Notes: generated by a model from the letters alone, not told the origin. A DNA stretch of 64,000 nt from Glutamicibacter sp002979865 (GCF_050030965.1 NZ_CP188297.1:682001-746000), one strand, 5' to 3'. Counted from the stretch's first letter, positions 18,304 through 27,052 are shown. Program-made: numbers and translations.

Positions 18304-18588
18304 TTAGGCAGCGATGATCAGGTCCATGTGATCAACGGTGCGGTTCAGCGCGTGGATCTGGATGTCCTTGATGGTGGTCTTCACGGTCTTGCCTTCGATG
18401 TTCAGAACCAGCTCAACACCGCGGTCGCGAACGGCCAGGGTGGTTTCGCGGCCTGGAAGCAGTACGTGCTGTGGCTCGGAGCCTGCACCGTAGACAACTG
18501 CTGGGATCTGGCCATCGCGGCGAGCCTGGCGGGCAGCGCCCTTGCCGAAATCGCTACGTACAACGGCGTCAAGGTTGACAGATGCCAT
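18304..18588 (-). CDS. rplY: 50S ribosomal protein L25, short form without the TL5 tail domain
   Basis: A 94-residue 5S rRNA-binding protein. The core RSDFGKGAARQARRDGQIPAVVYG and the end VDHMDLIIAA match the L25 fold. AAGGAGAA precedes the ATG at 18588. Most actinobacterial homologues (L25/Ctc) are about 200 residues with a second C-terminal beta domain; this one stops after the core, the size of E. coli L25. The stop is clean and pth begins 30 bp later, so the tail is absent rather than frameshifted nearby. It sits between prs and pth as expected, with one hypothetical gene between it and prs. Confidence 0.9.
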   Translation of the reverse strand: MASVNLDAVVRSDFGKGAARQARRDGQIPAVVYGAGSEPQHVLLPGRETTLAVRDRGVELVLNIEGKTVKTTIKDIQIHALNRTVDHMDLIIAA

Positions 18589-18802
18589 GATAATTCTCCT
18601 TAGGAAATGAATGCTTCGTTAAGGCCCTTGCGTGGACTCGGGAAGCATCCAACATCTAGGAGATGAAAGAGCTTTTCCGGCCTTGTCGATAACGGTCCCA
18701 CCATTGCTGGTGTTTCCCTCGCCTGGGCACAGTCAACAATTCTACCAGCTGCCATCGCCAACGGGAAAACCTGTAGCGAACGCCACTATTCCTGGATTCC
18801 GC

Positions 18803-19303
18803 TCAACGGCTTTGGAAAATAAAAGTATCGTCCAGCGTAAAGCCGTGGGCGTCATCGCAGCGATAACCGCGCAGCCACGGCACTCCATCCACCATCCGCA
18901 GATAGAATCCGCGCGGGAATTCCTGATCGCCGGGTGCCGCGGAAGCGACGGTCAACGAATCAGCCGGCTTCTTCCCATCACTGAGCACTGAATTGCTGGA
19001 AGACGCTTGGTCCAGAAAATCCAGTCGCAGATACGGGCCGGTCATGGCGGGGCATAGCTGCATTCCCCTGCTGACGGCGCGCTCGAATATCCGGGGCAAT
19101 GTTGCTCCGGCGTCCAAGCCCAGCTGTTGCAGATTCCGGCTTATCAGGGTGAGATTGTTCGCCGTCACAACCTCATCGAACATTGGGTGCCGCAGCAACT
19201 GCTTCGCATAGTCATTGAGCTGGACCCCGGCTTCTACCAATCGTTGCTGCAGCTGCGCACGTTCGAATCCTCCGATGGCCACCTGCCGTATTCCAAATTC
19301 CAT
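18803..19303 (-). CDS. Hypothetical protein (166 aa)
   Basis: A soluble protein without signal or membrane segments. The N-terminal half is helical (RAQLQQRLVEAGVQLNDYAKQLL), and the C-terminal half has a compact pattern GFYLRMVDGVPWLRGYRCDD that suggests a conserved beta-rich core. I recall similar motifs in uncharacterised bacterial proteins but cannot name a family. It lies between rplY and prs on the same strand, with gaps of about 215 bp and 100 bp, and so may have its own promoter. A hairpin separates it from prs. Confidence 0.7.
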   Translation of the reverse strand: MEFGIRQVAIGGFERAQLQQRLVEAGVQLNDYAKQLLRHPMFDEVVTANNLTLISRNLQQLGLDAGATLPRIFERAVSRGMQLCPAMTGPYLRLDFLDQASSSNSVLSDGKKPADSLTVASAAPGDQEFPRGFYLRMVDGVPWLRGYRCDDAHGFTLDDTFIFQSR

Positions 19304-19347
19304 GCTGGCCTTTCCGGGTCTTGGTCTAGCCTAGCGTTCGCTTAACC

Positions 19348-19383
19348 GCCTCTGGCCGGCACCCTAAGGTGCCGGCCAGAGGC
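19348..19383 (-). terminator. Terminator hairpin after prs
   Basis: A perfect 16-bp stem (19348-19363 with 19368-19383) with loop CTAA. It starts 18 bp past the prs stop on the minus strand. There is no strong T-tract. Confidence 0.8.
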
Positions 19384-19401
19384 GTTGCGAAACGAGGGCT
19401 G

Positions 19402-20382
19402 CTAGGCGCGGCCGTCAAACAGGTTCGTGACCGAACCGTCGTGGAATACTTCCGAGATCGCGCGGGCGATCGTCGGGGCGATCGAGAGCACGGTGAGGTT
19501 CTCGAAACGCTTCTCTTCAGGGATTGGCAGGGTGTTGGTGACAACAACCTCGCGGGCACCGCAATCAGCCAAACGCTGGGCAGCCGGATCCGAGAAGACC
19601 GCGTGGGTAGCCGCGATGATGACGTCCTTGGCGCCGGCTTCCTTCAGCACGCGCACAGCGCCTGCGATGGTTCCGCCGGTGTCGATCATATCGTCGATCA
19701 GGACCGCGATGCGGCCCTCCACCTGGCCAACTACGGTCTTGGACTCGGCCTGGTTAGGCACCGTCAGATCACGGGACTTGTGGACGAAGGCCAGCGGGGT
19801 GCCGCCCAATCGATCTGCCCACTGCTCGGCAACGCGCACGCGGCCGGTGTCAGGGGAAACCACGGTGACTTCATTTACATCGACCTTGGACTTGATGTAG
19901 TCAGCCAGCAGCGGGAAGCCGAACAGGTGGTCCACCGGACCGTCGAAGAAGCCCTGGATCTGCGCGGTGTGCAGATCGCAGGAAATCACGCGGTCAGCAC
20001 CGGCGGTCTTGAACAGGTCGGCAACCAGTCGGGCCGAGATCGGCTCGCGGCCGCGGCCCTTCTTGTCCTGGCGCGCGTAAGGGTAGAACGGCGCCACGAC
20101 AGTGATGCGGCGGGCCGAAGCACGCTTCATCGAGTCAATCATGATCAGCTGTTCCATCAGCCAGTTGTTCGTTGGTGCTGGGTAGGACTGCAGCAGGAAA
20201 ACGTCCTTGCCGCGAACCGACTCATCCGAACGCACGTAGATCTCGCCATTGGCGAAGTCGTAGGCGTTCAACGGCAGCAGTTCGGTGTCGAGTTCCTTGG
20301 CTACTTCTGCAGCCAGCTCAGGGTGCGCACGACCGGTGGCCAGCACCAGCTTCTTGTCGACGTTATGGCTGATTTCACTCAT
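19402..20382 (-). CDS. prs: Ribose-phosphate diphosphokinase (PRPP synthetase)
   Basis: A 326-residue enzyme that makes PRPP from ribose 5-phosphate and ATP for nucleotide, His and Trp synthesis. FYPYARQDKKGRGREPISARLVADL, the flexible-loop and metal region VVSPDTGRVRVAEQWA, and the PRPP-binding DDMIDTGGTIAG are all present. It lies 72 bp after glmU on the same strand, the usual actinobacterial glmU-prs pair, and both may share a promoter upstream of glmU. Confidence 0.96.
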   Translation of the reverse strand: MSEISHNVDKKLVLATGRAHPELAAEVAKELDTELLPLNAYDFANGEIYVRSDESVRGKDVFLLQSYPAPTNNWLMEQLIMIDSMKRASARRITVVAPFYPYARQDKKGRGREPISARLVADLFKTAGADRVISCDLHTAQIQGFFDGPVDHLFGFPLLADYIKSKVDVNEVTVVSPDTGRVRVAEQWADRLGGTPLAFVHKSRDLTVPNQAESKTVVGQVEGRIAVLIDDMIDTGGTIAGAVRVLKEAGAKDVIIAATHAVFSDPAAQRLADCGAREVVVTNTLPIPEEKRFENLTVLSIAPTIARAISEVFHDGSVTNLFDGRA

Positions 20383-20454
20383 GGGGTTTGCTTTCTCGCT
20401 CGCTTCGCTATCACGTATGAGGTTGTTGTCGAGGAAATGAAGTCTGTAGCTGAA

Positions 20455-21906
20455 TTACTCGGAAGCCGAAGAGTTCAGCGAGGACTTGAACGCTGCGTCA
20501 GCCGAGGAGGTGCCTGGGCGCTTTTCCAGCGTCCACCCCTCGGAGTTGCGCTGCGGTGCCACAGACAGTGCCAAGGCACCGGCCGGGACGTTCTTGCGGA
20601 CGATGGCTCCGGCTCCGGTGTAGGCGCCGTCCCCGATTTCAACCGGGGCAACGAATACGGTGTTGGAGCTGGTGCGCACATGCGAACCGATCTTGGTGCG
20701 GTGCTTCTTTTCGCCATCGTAGTTTGCGGTGATGTTGCCGCAGCCGATATTGGTGAATTCACCGATTTCAGCATCTCCGGCGTAGCCGAGGTGCGAGAGC
20801 TTGGAGCCACGGCCAATCGTGACGTTCTTGGTTTCGTAGAAGGCGCCGATCTTGCCATCCGCACCGAGGTCGGTGCCGGGACGCAGGTAGGCGAACGGGC
20901 CAACCGAGGCTCCATCAGCGATGCGCGAGTCGGTGGCGTCGGTGCGCTTCACGGTAGCGCGCTGGCCAACAACCACGTTGGTCAGGGTGCTGTCCGGGCC
21001 AACAGTGGCATTGGCGCCGATGATGGTCTCGCCGTGCAGCTGGGTGCCTGGCTTGAGGGTGGCGTCCTGGCCGATCATGACGTCAGCGTCGATCCACGTG
21101 GTCGCCGGATCAACGATGGTCACGCCCTGGCGCATCCAGAATTCGGTCTTGCGCTCGTTGTAGATGCGGGCCAGATTGGAAACCTGGACGCGGTCGTTGG
21201 CGCCCTCGATCTGCCAGCGGTCAGCGATCTGCGAGGAGGCGACGCGGCCACCGCGTGCGCGGGCGATGGCGAGCACATCGGTCAGGTACATTTCGCCCTG
21301 CGCATTTTCGGTGGTGACCTCGGTCAGCGCCGAACGCAGGATCTGGGCATCGAAAGCGTAGATGCCGGAGTTGATTTCCTTGATCAGCAGTTCTTCTGCC
21401 GAAGCGTCCTTCTGCTCGCGGATTCCTGCCACCTCGCCCTGTTCATCGCGCAGGATGCGGCCGTAGCCGTTAGGGTCATCCAATTCGGTGGTCAGCACGG
21501 TCACGGAGTTGCGGTTCGATTCGTGCGTAGCAACCAGTTCCTGGAGCACCTCGCTGGTGAGCAACGGCACATCGCCATAGGTCACCACAACGGTGCCTTC
21601 AAGCGATGGGTCCACGGCTTCCAAGCCCAACTGCACGGCGCGGCCGGTACCCGGGATTTCATCCTGGTCGGCAATGGTGATGGAAGGGAACTGTCCCAGA
21701 ATGTGCTCTGCGACCAGATCACGCTGGTGGCGGACCACCGCTACCAGGTTCTGCGGCTCCAACGCGGAAGCCGCGTAGAGTGCGTGGCCAATCATCGACC
21801 GACCTGCGATTTCATGCATGATCTTCGGCTTCGCCGATTTCATGCGAGTGCCAGCGCCGGCGGCTAGGACGATGACAGCTACTGGTGCGTTGACCTGATC
21901 ACTCAA
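20455..21906 (-). CDS. glmU: Bifunctional UDP-GlcNAc pyrophosphorylase / GlcN-1-P acetyltransferase
   Basis: A 483-residue cytoplasmic enzyme that makes UDP-GlcNAc for peptidoglycan. The N-terminal nucleotidyltransferase starts with VIVLAAGAGTRMKS and holds VVTYGDVPLL; the C-terminal left-handed beta helix shows hexapeptide rungs (IGANATVGPDSTL) and acetyltransferase residues in IGCGNITANYDGEKKHRT. The frame opens at 21933. AGGAG at proper spacing points to TTG 21906 (next residues SDQVNAPVAVIVLA), while ATG 21912 is too close to it. It is followed by prs. Confidence 0.94.
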   Translation of the reverse strand: MSDQVNAPVAVIVLAAGAGTRMKSAKPKIMHEIAGRSMIGHALYAASALEPQNLVAVVRHQRDLVAEHILGQFPSITIADQDEIPGTGRAVQLGLEAVDPSLEGTVVVTYGDVPLLTSEVLQELVATHESNRNSVTVLTTELDDPNGYGRILRDEQGEVAGIREQKDASAEELLIKEINSGIYAFDAQILRSALTEVTTENAQGEMYLTDVLAIARARGGRVASSQIADRWQIEGANDRVQVSNLARIYNERKTEFWMRQGVTIVDPATTWIDADVMIGQDATLKPGTQLHGETIIGANATVGPDSTLTNVVVGQRATVKRTDATDSRIADGASVGPFAYLRPGTDLGADGKIGAFYETKNVTIGRGSKLSHLGYAGDAEIGEFTNIGCGNITANYDGEKKHRTKIGSHVRTSSNTVFVAPVEIGDGAYTGAGAIVRKNVPAGALALSVAPQRNSEGWTLEKRPGTSSADAAFKSSLNSSASE

Positions 21907-22001
21907 GTGCATTCTCCTGCAAATTGGATTCAAGGTTTTGGGCAGAGAAGTAAAACCTCAAAGCAAGTCTATCGCGAGCTCCGGGGTGCGCTGAAACTGG
22001 T

Positions 22002-22033
22002 TAAAAAATAAAAGCGCCACTTGCGTGACGCTT
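22002..22033 (-). terminator. Intrinsic terminator after tRNA-Gln
   Basis: On the minus strand a 9-bp stem (22033-22025 with 22020-22012, one G-T pair) with loop GCAA is followed by TTTATTTTTTAA. This is the best-formed T-tract terminator in the window and closes the tRNA transcript. Confidence 0.9.
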
Positions 22034-22039
22034 CATCAT

Positions 22040-22114
22040 TGGTTCCGCCCCTAGGATTCGAACCTAGAATGCACAGCTCCAAAGGCTGGCGTGTTGCCAT
22101 TACACCAGGGCGGA
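22040..22114 (-). tRNA. tRNA-Gln (anticodon TTG)
   Basis: Read on the minus strand, the 7-bp acceptor stem TCCGCCC/GGGCGGA, the T arm CTAGG-TTCGAAT-CCTAG and the anticodon loop CTTTGGA (anticodon TTG) are present, with discriminator A and an encoded CCA at 22040-22042. It sits between glmU and the ABC-F gene and is followed by its own terminator. Confidence 0.94.
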
Positions 22115-22240
22115 AAATGGCTTGCGCAGGTCATGCCCGACAAGCACGCTAATTATTCTGCCATGATCAGCCCAATGTGCGAAATCGCAAAACACCGTAG
22201 CTAAACTCACTTTTATTCTCTGCTTTAAACTGCCCAAGCC

Positions 22241-22277
22241 CCCTGGCACGGCACACGCTCAGATGGTCCTGCCAGGG
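22241..22277 (+). promoter_or_regulatory. Inverted repeat in the leader of the ABC-F gene
   Basis: CCCTGGCA (22241-22248) and TGCCAGGG (22270-22277) can pair around a 21-nt loop that itself contains GGCAC. The element ends 25 nt before the preferred ATG of the ABC-F gene. It may be only a leader hairpin. Leaders of ribosome-acting ABC-F genes are sometimes attenuated, but no leader peptide is obvious here. Confidence 0.3.
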
Positions 22278-22302
22278 CCTCGATTTGCTCCCGGAACGTA
22301 AA

Positions 22303-24102
22303 ATGGAAATTGTGGCTCATTTACTCGGGGGCGAAGCCCTACATCTGGAATATCCCACCCATGTCGTTTTCGACTCGGTAACCATCGGCATTTCCGATGG
22401 CGACCGCATCGGCCTGGTGGGTCGCAACGGCGAAGGCAAGTCCTCGCTGCTCGGCATGCTCTCCGACAGGATCGAGCCCAACTCCGGGCGTGTTACCAAG
22501 CGCAACGGCCTGCGCGTGGGCGTGCTGGACCAGTCGGACACCCTGGATCCCGAAGCGACCGTGCACTTCTGCGTGGTGGGCGAGATGGACGACCACGAGT
22601 GGGCCGGCGAAGCGCGCATCCGCGACATCATCTCCGGGCTGGTTGCAGACCTGGACTGGGAAGCGAAGGTCAGCACCCTCTCCGGCGGCCAGCGCCGCCG
22701 CGTGGCTCTGGCCGCGCTGCTGGTGCAGGACTGGGACGTCGTCATCCTGGACGAACCGACCAACCATCTGGATGTCGAAGGCATCTCCTGGCTCGCCGAG
22801 CACATCAATAACCGCTGGTCCAAGAACGCCGGCGGCCTGATGGTCGTCACCCACGACCGCTGGTTCCTCGACGCGGTCTGCACCACCACCTGGGAAGTGC
22901 ACGACCGCCTGGTCGAGCCCTTCGAGGGCGGTTACGCCGCCTACGTGCTGCAGCGCGTGGAACGCGACCGCATCGCCGCGGTCACCGAAAACAAGCGCCA
23001 GAACATGATGAAGAAGGAACTGGCCTGGCTGCGCCGCGGCGCCCCGGCCCGTACCTCCAAGCCGAAGTTCCGCATTGAGGCAGCCAACCAGCTGATCGCC
23101 GATGTCCCGCCGGCACGCAACCCGCTGGAGTTGCAGAAGATGGCCACCAGCCGGCTGGGCAAGGACGTCATCGACCTGCTGGACACCGAGGTCTCCTTCG
23201 GCGCCAAGCAAGTACTCAAGCCCTTCACCTGGCGCATCGGCCCGGGCGAACGCACCGGCCTGCTCGGTGCCAACGGTGCCGGCAAATCCACCTTGCTGGG
23301 CCTGATCGCCGGGACCGTGGAGCCAACTGGCGGCAAGATCAAGCGCGGCCAGACCGTGAAGCTGGCCGTGCTGGACCAGCAGTTCCGCGAACTGGAGCAG
23401 ATCGGCCAGGACAAGGTCCGCGAAATCCTCGCCCGCTACCGCACCACGTTCAACGTGGATGGCAAGGACCTGACCCCGGCCCAGCTGCTGGAGCGCTTGG
23501 GCTTCTCCTCGGCACACCTGTCGACCAAGGTTGCTGAACTCTCCGGCGGCCAGCGCCGCCGCTTGCAGCTGCTGATGATCCTGATGGATGAGCCCAACGT
23601 GATGATCCTCGATGAGCCCACCAATGATGTCGATACCGACATGCTGGCGGCCCTGGAAGACCTGCTGGATTCCTGGCCCGGCACCTTGATCGTGGTCTCC
23701 CACGACCGCTACCTGCTCGAACGCGTCACCGACCAGCAGTACGCGATCCTGAACGGCAACTTCCGCCACGTGCCCGGCGGCGTGGACGAGTACCTGTTGC
23801 TGCGAGCTGCCGAAGGTTCCACTGGCGGGTCCAATCCTTCGCAGGCTTCTTCCGAAACTGCCGCCAAGCCTGCTGGCCCTTCGGGCGCAGAGCTGCGTGC
23901 CGCGCAGAAGGAACTGAATGCCAATGAACGCAAGGTCGGCCAGCTAGAGGAAAAGATCGCCAAGGTCCACGCCAAGATGGCCGATCATGACCAGAGCGAC
24001 TATGAAGGGCTGGGCAAGTTCACCGCTGAGATCAACGAGTATCAAGCGCAGATCGACGAATTGGAAGAACGGTGGCTGGAACTGTCCGAGCTGCTCGGAT
24101 AG
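22303..24102 (+). CDS. ABC-F family ATPase
   Basis: A 599-residue protein with two ABC ATPase domains and no membrane segments. Domain 1 has Walker A GRNGEGKSS, signature LSGGQRRRVALA and Walker B VILDEPTNHLD; domain 2 has GANGAGKST, LSGGQRRRLQLL and MILDEPTNDVD. The C-terminal 70 residues form a charged coiled coil (LRAAQKELNANERKV). ABC-F proteins act on the ribosome (translation control or antibiotic protection, as EttA or Uup) rather than in transport; the subfamily cannot be fixed by eye. I choose ATG 22303 over TTG 22285. In related genomes an ABC-F gene often follows ispE; here about 18.7 kb of other DNA lies between. Confidence 0.9.
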   Translation: MEIVAHLLGGEALHLEYPTHVVFDSVTIGISDGDRIGLVGRNGEGKSSLLGMLSDRIEPNSGRVTKRNGLRVGVLDQSDTLDPEATVHFCVVGEMDDHEWAGEARIRDIISGLVADLDWEAKVSTLSGGQRRRVALAALLVQDWDVVILDEPTNHLDVEGISWLAEHINNRWSKNAGGLMVVTHDRWFLDAVCTTTWEVHDRLVEPFEGGYAAYVLQRVERDRIAAVTENKRQNMMKKELAWLRRGAPARTSKPKFRIEAANQLIADVPPARNPLELQKMATSRLGKDVIDLLDTEVSFGAKQVLKPFTWRIGPGERTGLLGANGAGKSTLLGLIAGTVEPTGGKIKRGQTVKLAVLDQQFRELEQIGQDKVREILARYRTTFNVDGKDLTPAQLLERLGFSSAHLSTKVAELSGGQRRRLQLLMILMDEPNVMILDEPTNDVDTDMLAALEDLLDSWPGTLIVVSHDRYLLERVTDQQYAILNGNFRHVPGGVDEYLLLRAAEGSTGGSNPSQASSETAAKPAGPSGAELRAAQKELNANERKVGQLEEKIAKVHAKMADHDQSDYEGLGKFTAEINEYQAQIDELEERWLELSELLG

Positions 24103-24257
24103 CGTCTGCGTACTGTGACTGAGCTGGAGGGTCCGGAAACGGTCGTTGTTGAGACACACGCAGACGAGTTAAGGCGACGCTACTGTTAGTTTATTTGGTA
24201 CTGGCTTGCCACGTTACTGGCTGTGTACGGTTCCTAAAATATCACTGCCGTGCGTCT

Positions 24258-24904
24258 TTAGAAGGGTCCCTGCGACAGTCCCGTCGACGATTCATTGGTG
24301 AGGGAATCCAGCTCTCCAGCTACTTGCGACGCCACACGGATGTATTCCAGAGCTGATTCAAGGCTTATATCTCCCACCCCATGAGCGGCGGCATTTCGAA
24401 GCGAAGCTAGTTCGGTCACAGCATTTTTTCAGATTACTGGGGGCGGAGGAATCTCGTCGAAAGGTGGTGATGGACGATCCAGCACGTGAGGGCTTGGAAC
24501 CAACAGCCTTAAGATACTTTCCGACTTGCCGCTCAACCTCGAGAAATGCGTTAATAACCCCGGCCGATGGTTTCACCTTCGCGAGTTGCGATGAGAGCTC
24601 GTCCGATGGCTCAGAGCCAACAGTCTGCTCTTGACCTAAACTCTTGATTCCTTCGGACAGGACTTTGACTGCAGCGGTGCTCCACGAAGCCTCAAGCCAA
24701 GGACTTTTCAGGCTTTCCATGCTGGGCAAACGGTCTTTTATCGCTTCCAAGAGACTTTCTAATCCAGTGCGGAACTTCATGAGTAGAAAAATGACGGCCA
24801 GTGGCCGAGCAAGAGAAGCTACCACCGACGAAATAGAGACGAAGACGTCGGGCCAAAGATCGTGCGCTGACGTTTCGACTGGAAAAAAATATACTGCAAA
24901 CAAT
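24258..24904 (-). pseudogene. Broken HEPN-like membrane-anchored protein gene (5' truncated, frameshifted)
   Basis: Read from about 24904 downward, the protein starts with a hydrophobic segment (DVFVSISSVVASLARPLAVIF), continues SLLEAIKDRLPSMESLKSPW and GVINAFLEVERQVGKYL, and then loses frame at a run of six A (24424-24429). With one A removed it reads on as NAVTELASLRNAAAHG...ALEYIRVASQVAGEL and ends at a TAA at 24258. RNAAAH fits the R-x4-H motif of HEPN domains, many of which are RNases in defence or toxin systems; that link is an inference from one motif. No good start codon is visible upstream, and the 5' end seems cut where the hydrolase remnant begins. Confidence 0.6.
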
Positions 24905-24909
24905 GAATA

Positions 24910-26242
24910 CACCACCCGCACTTTCCAAAATGGAGTGATGTCGATCAAGGACGTCTTGGGATGGGCCACCAACCCAATCGTCGGGCCAGCCATGATCGCG
25001 ACCAAGCCCGAGCCGGAGCGTGCTGCGATCAAGGACAAACTCGACGCCTTGAATGCAGATCCAGCGGCAAAATACCGTAGGCTTCCAATGACCGATTTCC
25101 CCTTCTTCCGCCATTTCCCGACGTTGCTGGAAGACCGCCTGAACCACCGAGATGATCCGCAGTTCTTTTCCGAGAGCTGCGTCGGGCGCGAGGAAGCGGC
25201 ACGCATCGAAGTTCCAATCGCCCACATTGGCGGTTGGTTCGACCTCTTTACCCGCAATACGGTGCGGCAGTTCGAGCTGGCCAGCGAGATGACATCGACC
25301 GATCAGCTCCTGGTCGTCGGCCCGTGGCAGCACGGAAACTTCGTCAGCGAAAAATTGTCTGACGTCAAACTTCCTGGCAGCACGGTGGATACCAACCAGA
25401 TCGTGTTCGACTGGATCGCATCGCGCAATCGAGACAGCAAGCGAGATGAGTCGAGCCCATCGGCGTACATCTACGTTTTGGGTGCCAACAAGTGGCGCGC
25501 TGAGCAACAGTGGCCCATCGCTGGAACAAAGATCACCTCCCACTACCTTGGCGCCGACAACAGGCTCAGCGTAGATCCAGGTCCAGAAGGTGAATGCTCA
25601 TTCGACTACGATCCGCGCAACCCATACGATGCCAAGTCCGTCGTTGGCGGCCTGCCCGATGTCGGAGCGCATCACGACCATCCTGGTGTCCTGGTCTACC
25701 AATCGGACGTGCTTACTGTCCCGGTCGAGATTACCGGATGGCCAAGCGTCGAGCTCAAAGCTCGAACCTCCTCCACAGACGTCGACTGGCTGGTAGAGTT
25801 GAATGTCGTTTCAGCCGACGGAACCTCGCGGCTTTACAGCGAAGGCATCACCCGCGCACGGTACCGTAACGGCCGGGACAAGCCCGAGGCCGTGGTGCCA
25901 GGCGAAGAAGTCACCTACTCCTTCGAGATGCGCCCGACCTCGGTCCAAGTCCAGCCCGGTGAACGGATTGAAATTGCCATCTCGGGCGGCAAGTTCCCCA
26001 CTTACGAACGCAACCCAGGCAGCTTCATCGACCTGAACACGTGCACCGAAGATGACATGGTCGTCTCGCACAACGACATCTTGTCCGGCGTAACCGGTTC
26101 CAAGGTGAATCTGCCCATCGTTCCAGTCGAAGCACAGGGGGAATGGATCAAGAACCCTTGGCCTGGTTCCCCCAAGTGGCGCCTGACCATGGGCTTGACG
26201 GCACGGGCGCTGATGTCGGTTTCAGGGCACGCGACGACCTGA
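24910..26242 (+). pseudogene. CocE/NonD-type hydrolase, 5'-truncated remnant
   Basis: From about 24910 the frame encodes the C-terminal 440 residues of a CocE/X-Pro dipeptidyl-peptidase family hydrolase: GWATNPIV, LPMTDFPFFRHFPTLLEDRL, the Asp-bearing IGGWFDLFTRNT, the His-bearing VVGPWQHG and a complete C-terminal jelly-roll domain (YSFEMRPTSVQVQPGERIEIAISG). Family members hydrolyse esters or N-terminal dipeptides with a Ser in a GxSYxG motif about 120 residues from the start. That part is absent: the frame upstream to 24644 is antisense to the HEPN-like remnant and carries no such motif. It is therefore probably inactive. A terminator follows. Confidence 0.75.
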
Positions 26243-26260
26243 GCTGAATACTGGCAACTG

Positions 26261-26287
26261 CCCCGTGGCGCTGAGCGCGCCACGGGG
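26261..26287 (+). terminator. Terminator after the hydrolase remnant
   Basis: A perfect 11-bp stem (26261-26271 with 26277-26287), loop TGAGC, followed by AATTGTGTT. The 240 bp beyond it, up to the toxin gene end, hold nothing I can recognise. Confidence 0.75.
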
Positions 26288-26527
26288 AATTGTGTTCGTA
26301 CGCCGGTTATGTGGAGTGATTACACACAGCTGAAAGTCTCAGGATCATTCACCCCGCAGCGGGCGAAGGTCGAGCAACGGCATTGATATCTCGCAATGCC
26401 TGCATGAACCATGCGCGATCCGCCTAAATAAGGCCAAAGCGAATGAATCGCTCAACGACTAGAAATCATTGATAACGGAGCCCCAGACGCGGCTAGCTGA
26501 CAATTCAGGCGACGACTACCTATAAAC

Positions 26528-26776
26528 CTAGCGACGATGCGCCACTCGGGCGACCGTGACGACAAGAACCTCGTCCATCGCTTCATAGAGTACCCGGTAG
26601 TCACCAATACGAATCCGCCACGCGTTAGTTTCACCTACTAGTTTCTTACACCCGCTAGGACGAGGATCCCTCTCCAGATGAGCAATACCTAACAAAACGC
26701 GACGCCGTATACCAGGGTCTAGCTTCTTCAGTTCTTTAGCAGCCGAAGTGGTAAATTCGACGCGGCAAGAGGTCAC
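26528..26776 (-). CDS. RelE/ParE-superfamily toxin, C-terminus cut by a nonsense codon
   Basis: An 82-residue toxin of the RelE/ParE fold: VEFTTSAAKELKKLDPGIRRRVL, CKKLVGETNAWRIRIGDYRVLYE and VVTVARVAHRR. Family members cleave mRNA at the ribosome or poison gyrase. The GTG start overlaps the antitoxin stop by 4 nt, so translation is coupled. The frame ends HRR-TAG, but the next codons are GTT TAT AGG TAG (V Y R stop). Relatives end HRREVYR, so TAG at 26528-26530 looks like a G-to-T change of GAG. The lost tail includes a Tyr that is catalytic in E. coli RelE, so the toxin may be weakened. The ancestral end would be 26516. Confidence 0.85.
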   Translation of the reverse strand: MTSCRVEFTTSAAKELKKLDPGIRRRVLLGIAHLERDPRPSGCKKLVGETNAWRIRIGDYRVLYEAMDEVLVVTVARVAHRR

Positions 26777-27036
26777 GCGTCGAGCTCAGCGCGCAGTTCG
26801 CTGAGGCTAATGCGCTCGCCATCATCGACCAGCTTGGCGGCTCGATAATCGGCGACATCCCGGAACATCTCCAGTTGCTCCAAAAGCTCAAAATCTTCAG
26901 GTCCAATGAGGACCGCAGCAGGCTTTCCATTCTTCGTAATCTGCACACGCTCATGCCCATAGCTAGCACGGCTAACAGCATCAGCAAGACCATCGCGAAG
27001 TGCGCGAATCGTGACAGAGGAGGTGATGGAGTTCAT
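26773..27036 (-). CDS. Phd/YefM-type antitoxin
   Basis: An 87-residue antitoxin. The N-terminal half has the Phd/YefM DNA-binding pattern (IRALRDGLADAVSRASYGHERVQITKNGKPAAVLIGPEDFELLE). The acidic C-terminal half (DDGERISLSELRAELDA) should wrap the toxin. It precedes the toxin, as usual for type II systems, and overlaps it by 4 nt. A perfect 12-bp palindrome 17 bp upstream of the ATG fits an autoregulatory operator. With the toxin apparently damaged, the antitoxin looks intact. Confidence 0.9.
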   Translation of the reverse strand: MNSITSSVTIRALRDGLADAVSRASYGHERVQITKNGKPAAVLIGPEDFELLEQLEMFRDVADYRAAKLVDDGERISLSELRAELDA

Positions 27037-27052
27037 TCTTCTACGATATCAT

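Noticed and set aside
19369..21867. Plus-strand open frame of 832 codons across prs and glmU
   Set aside because: It is antisense to two clearly recognised genes, has no family motifs and a His/Gly/Gln-rich shadow composition.
24644..24909. N-terminal 88 codons of the plus-strand frame that contains the hydrolase remnant
   Set aside because: They are antisense to the HEPN-like remnant and show no hydrolase similarity, so the hydrolase is called truncated.
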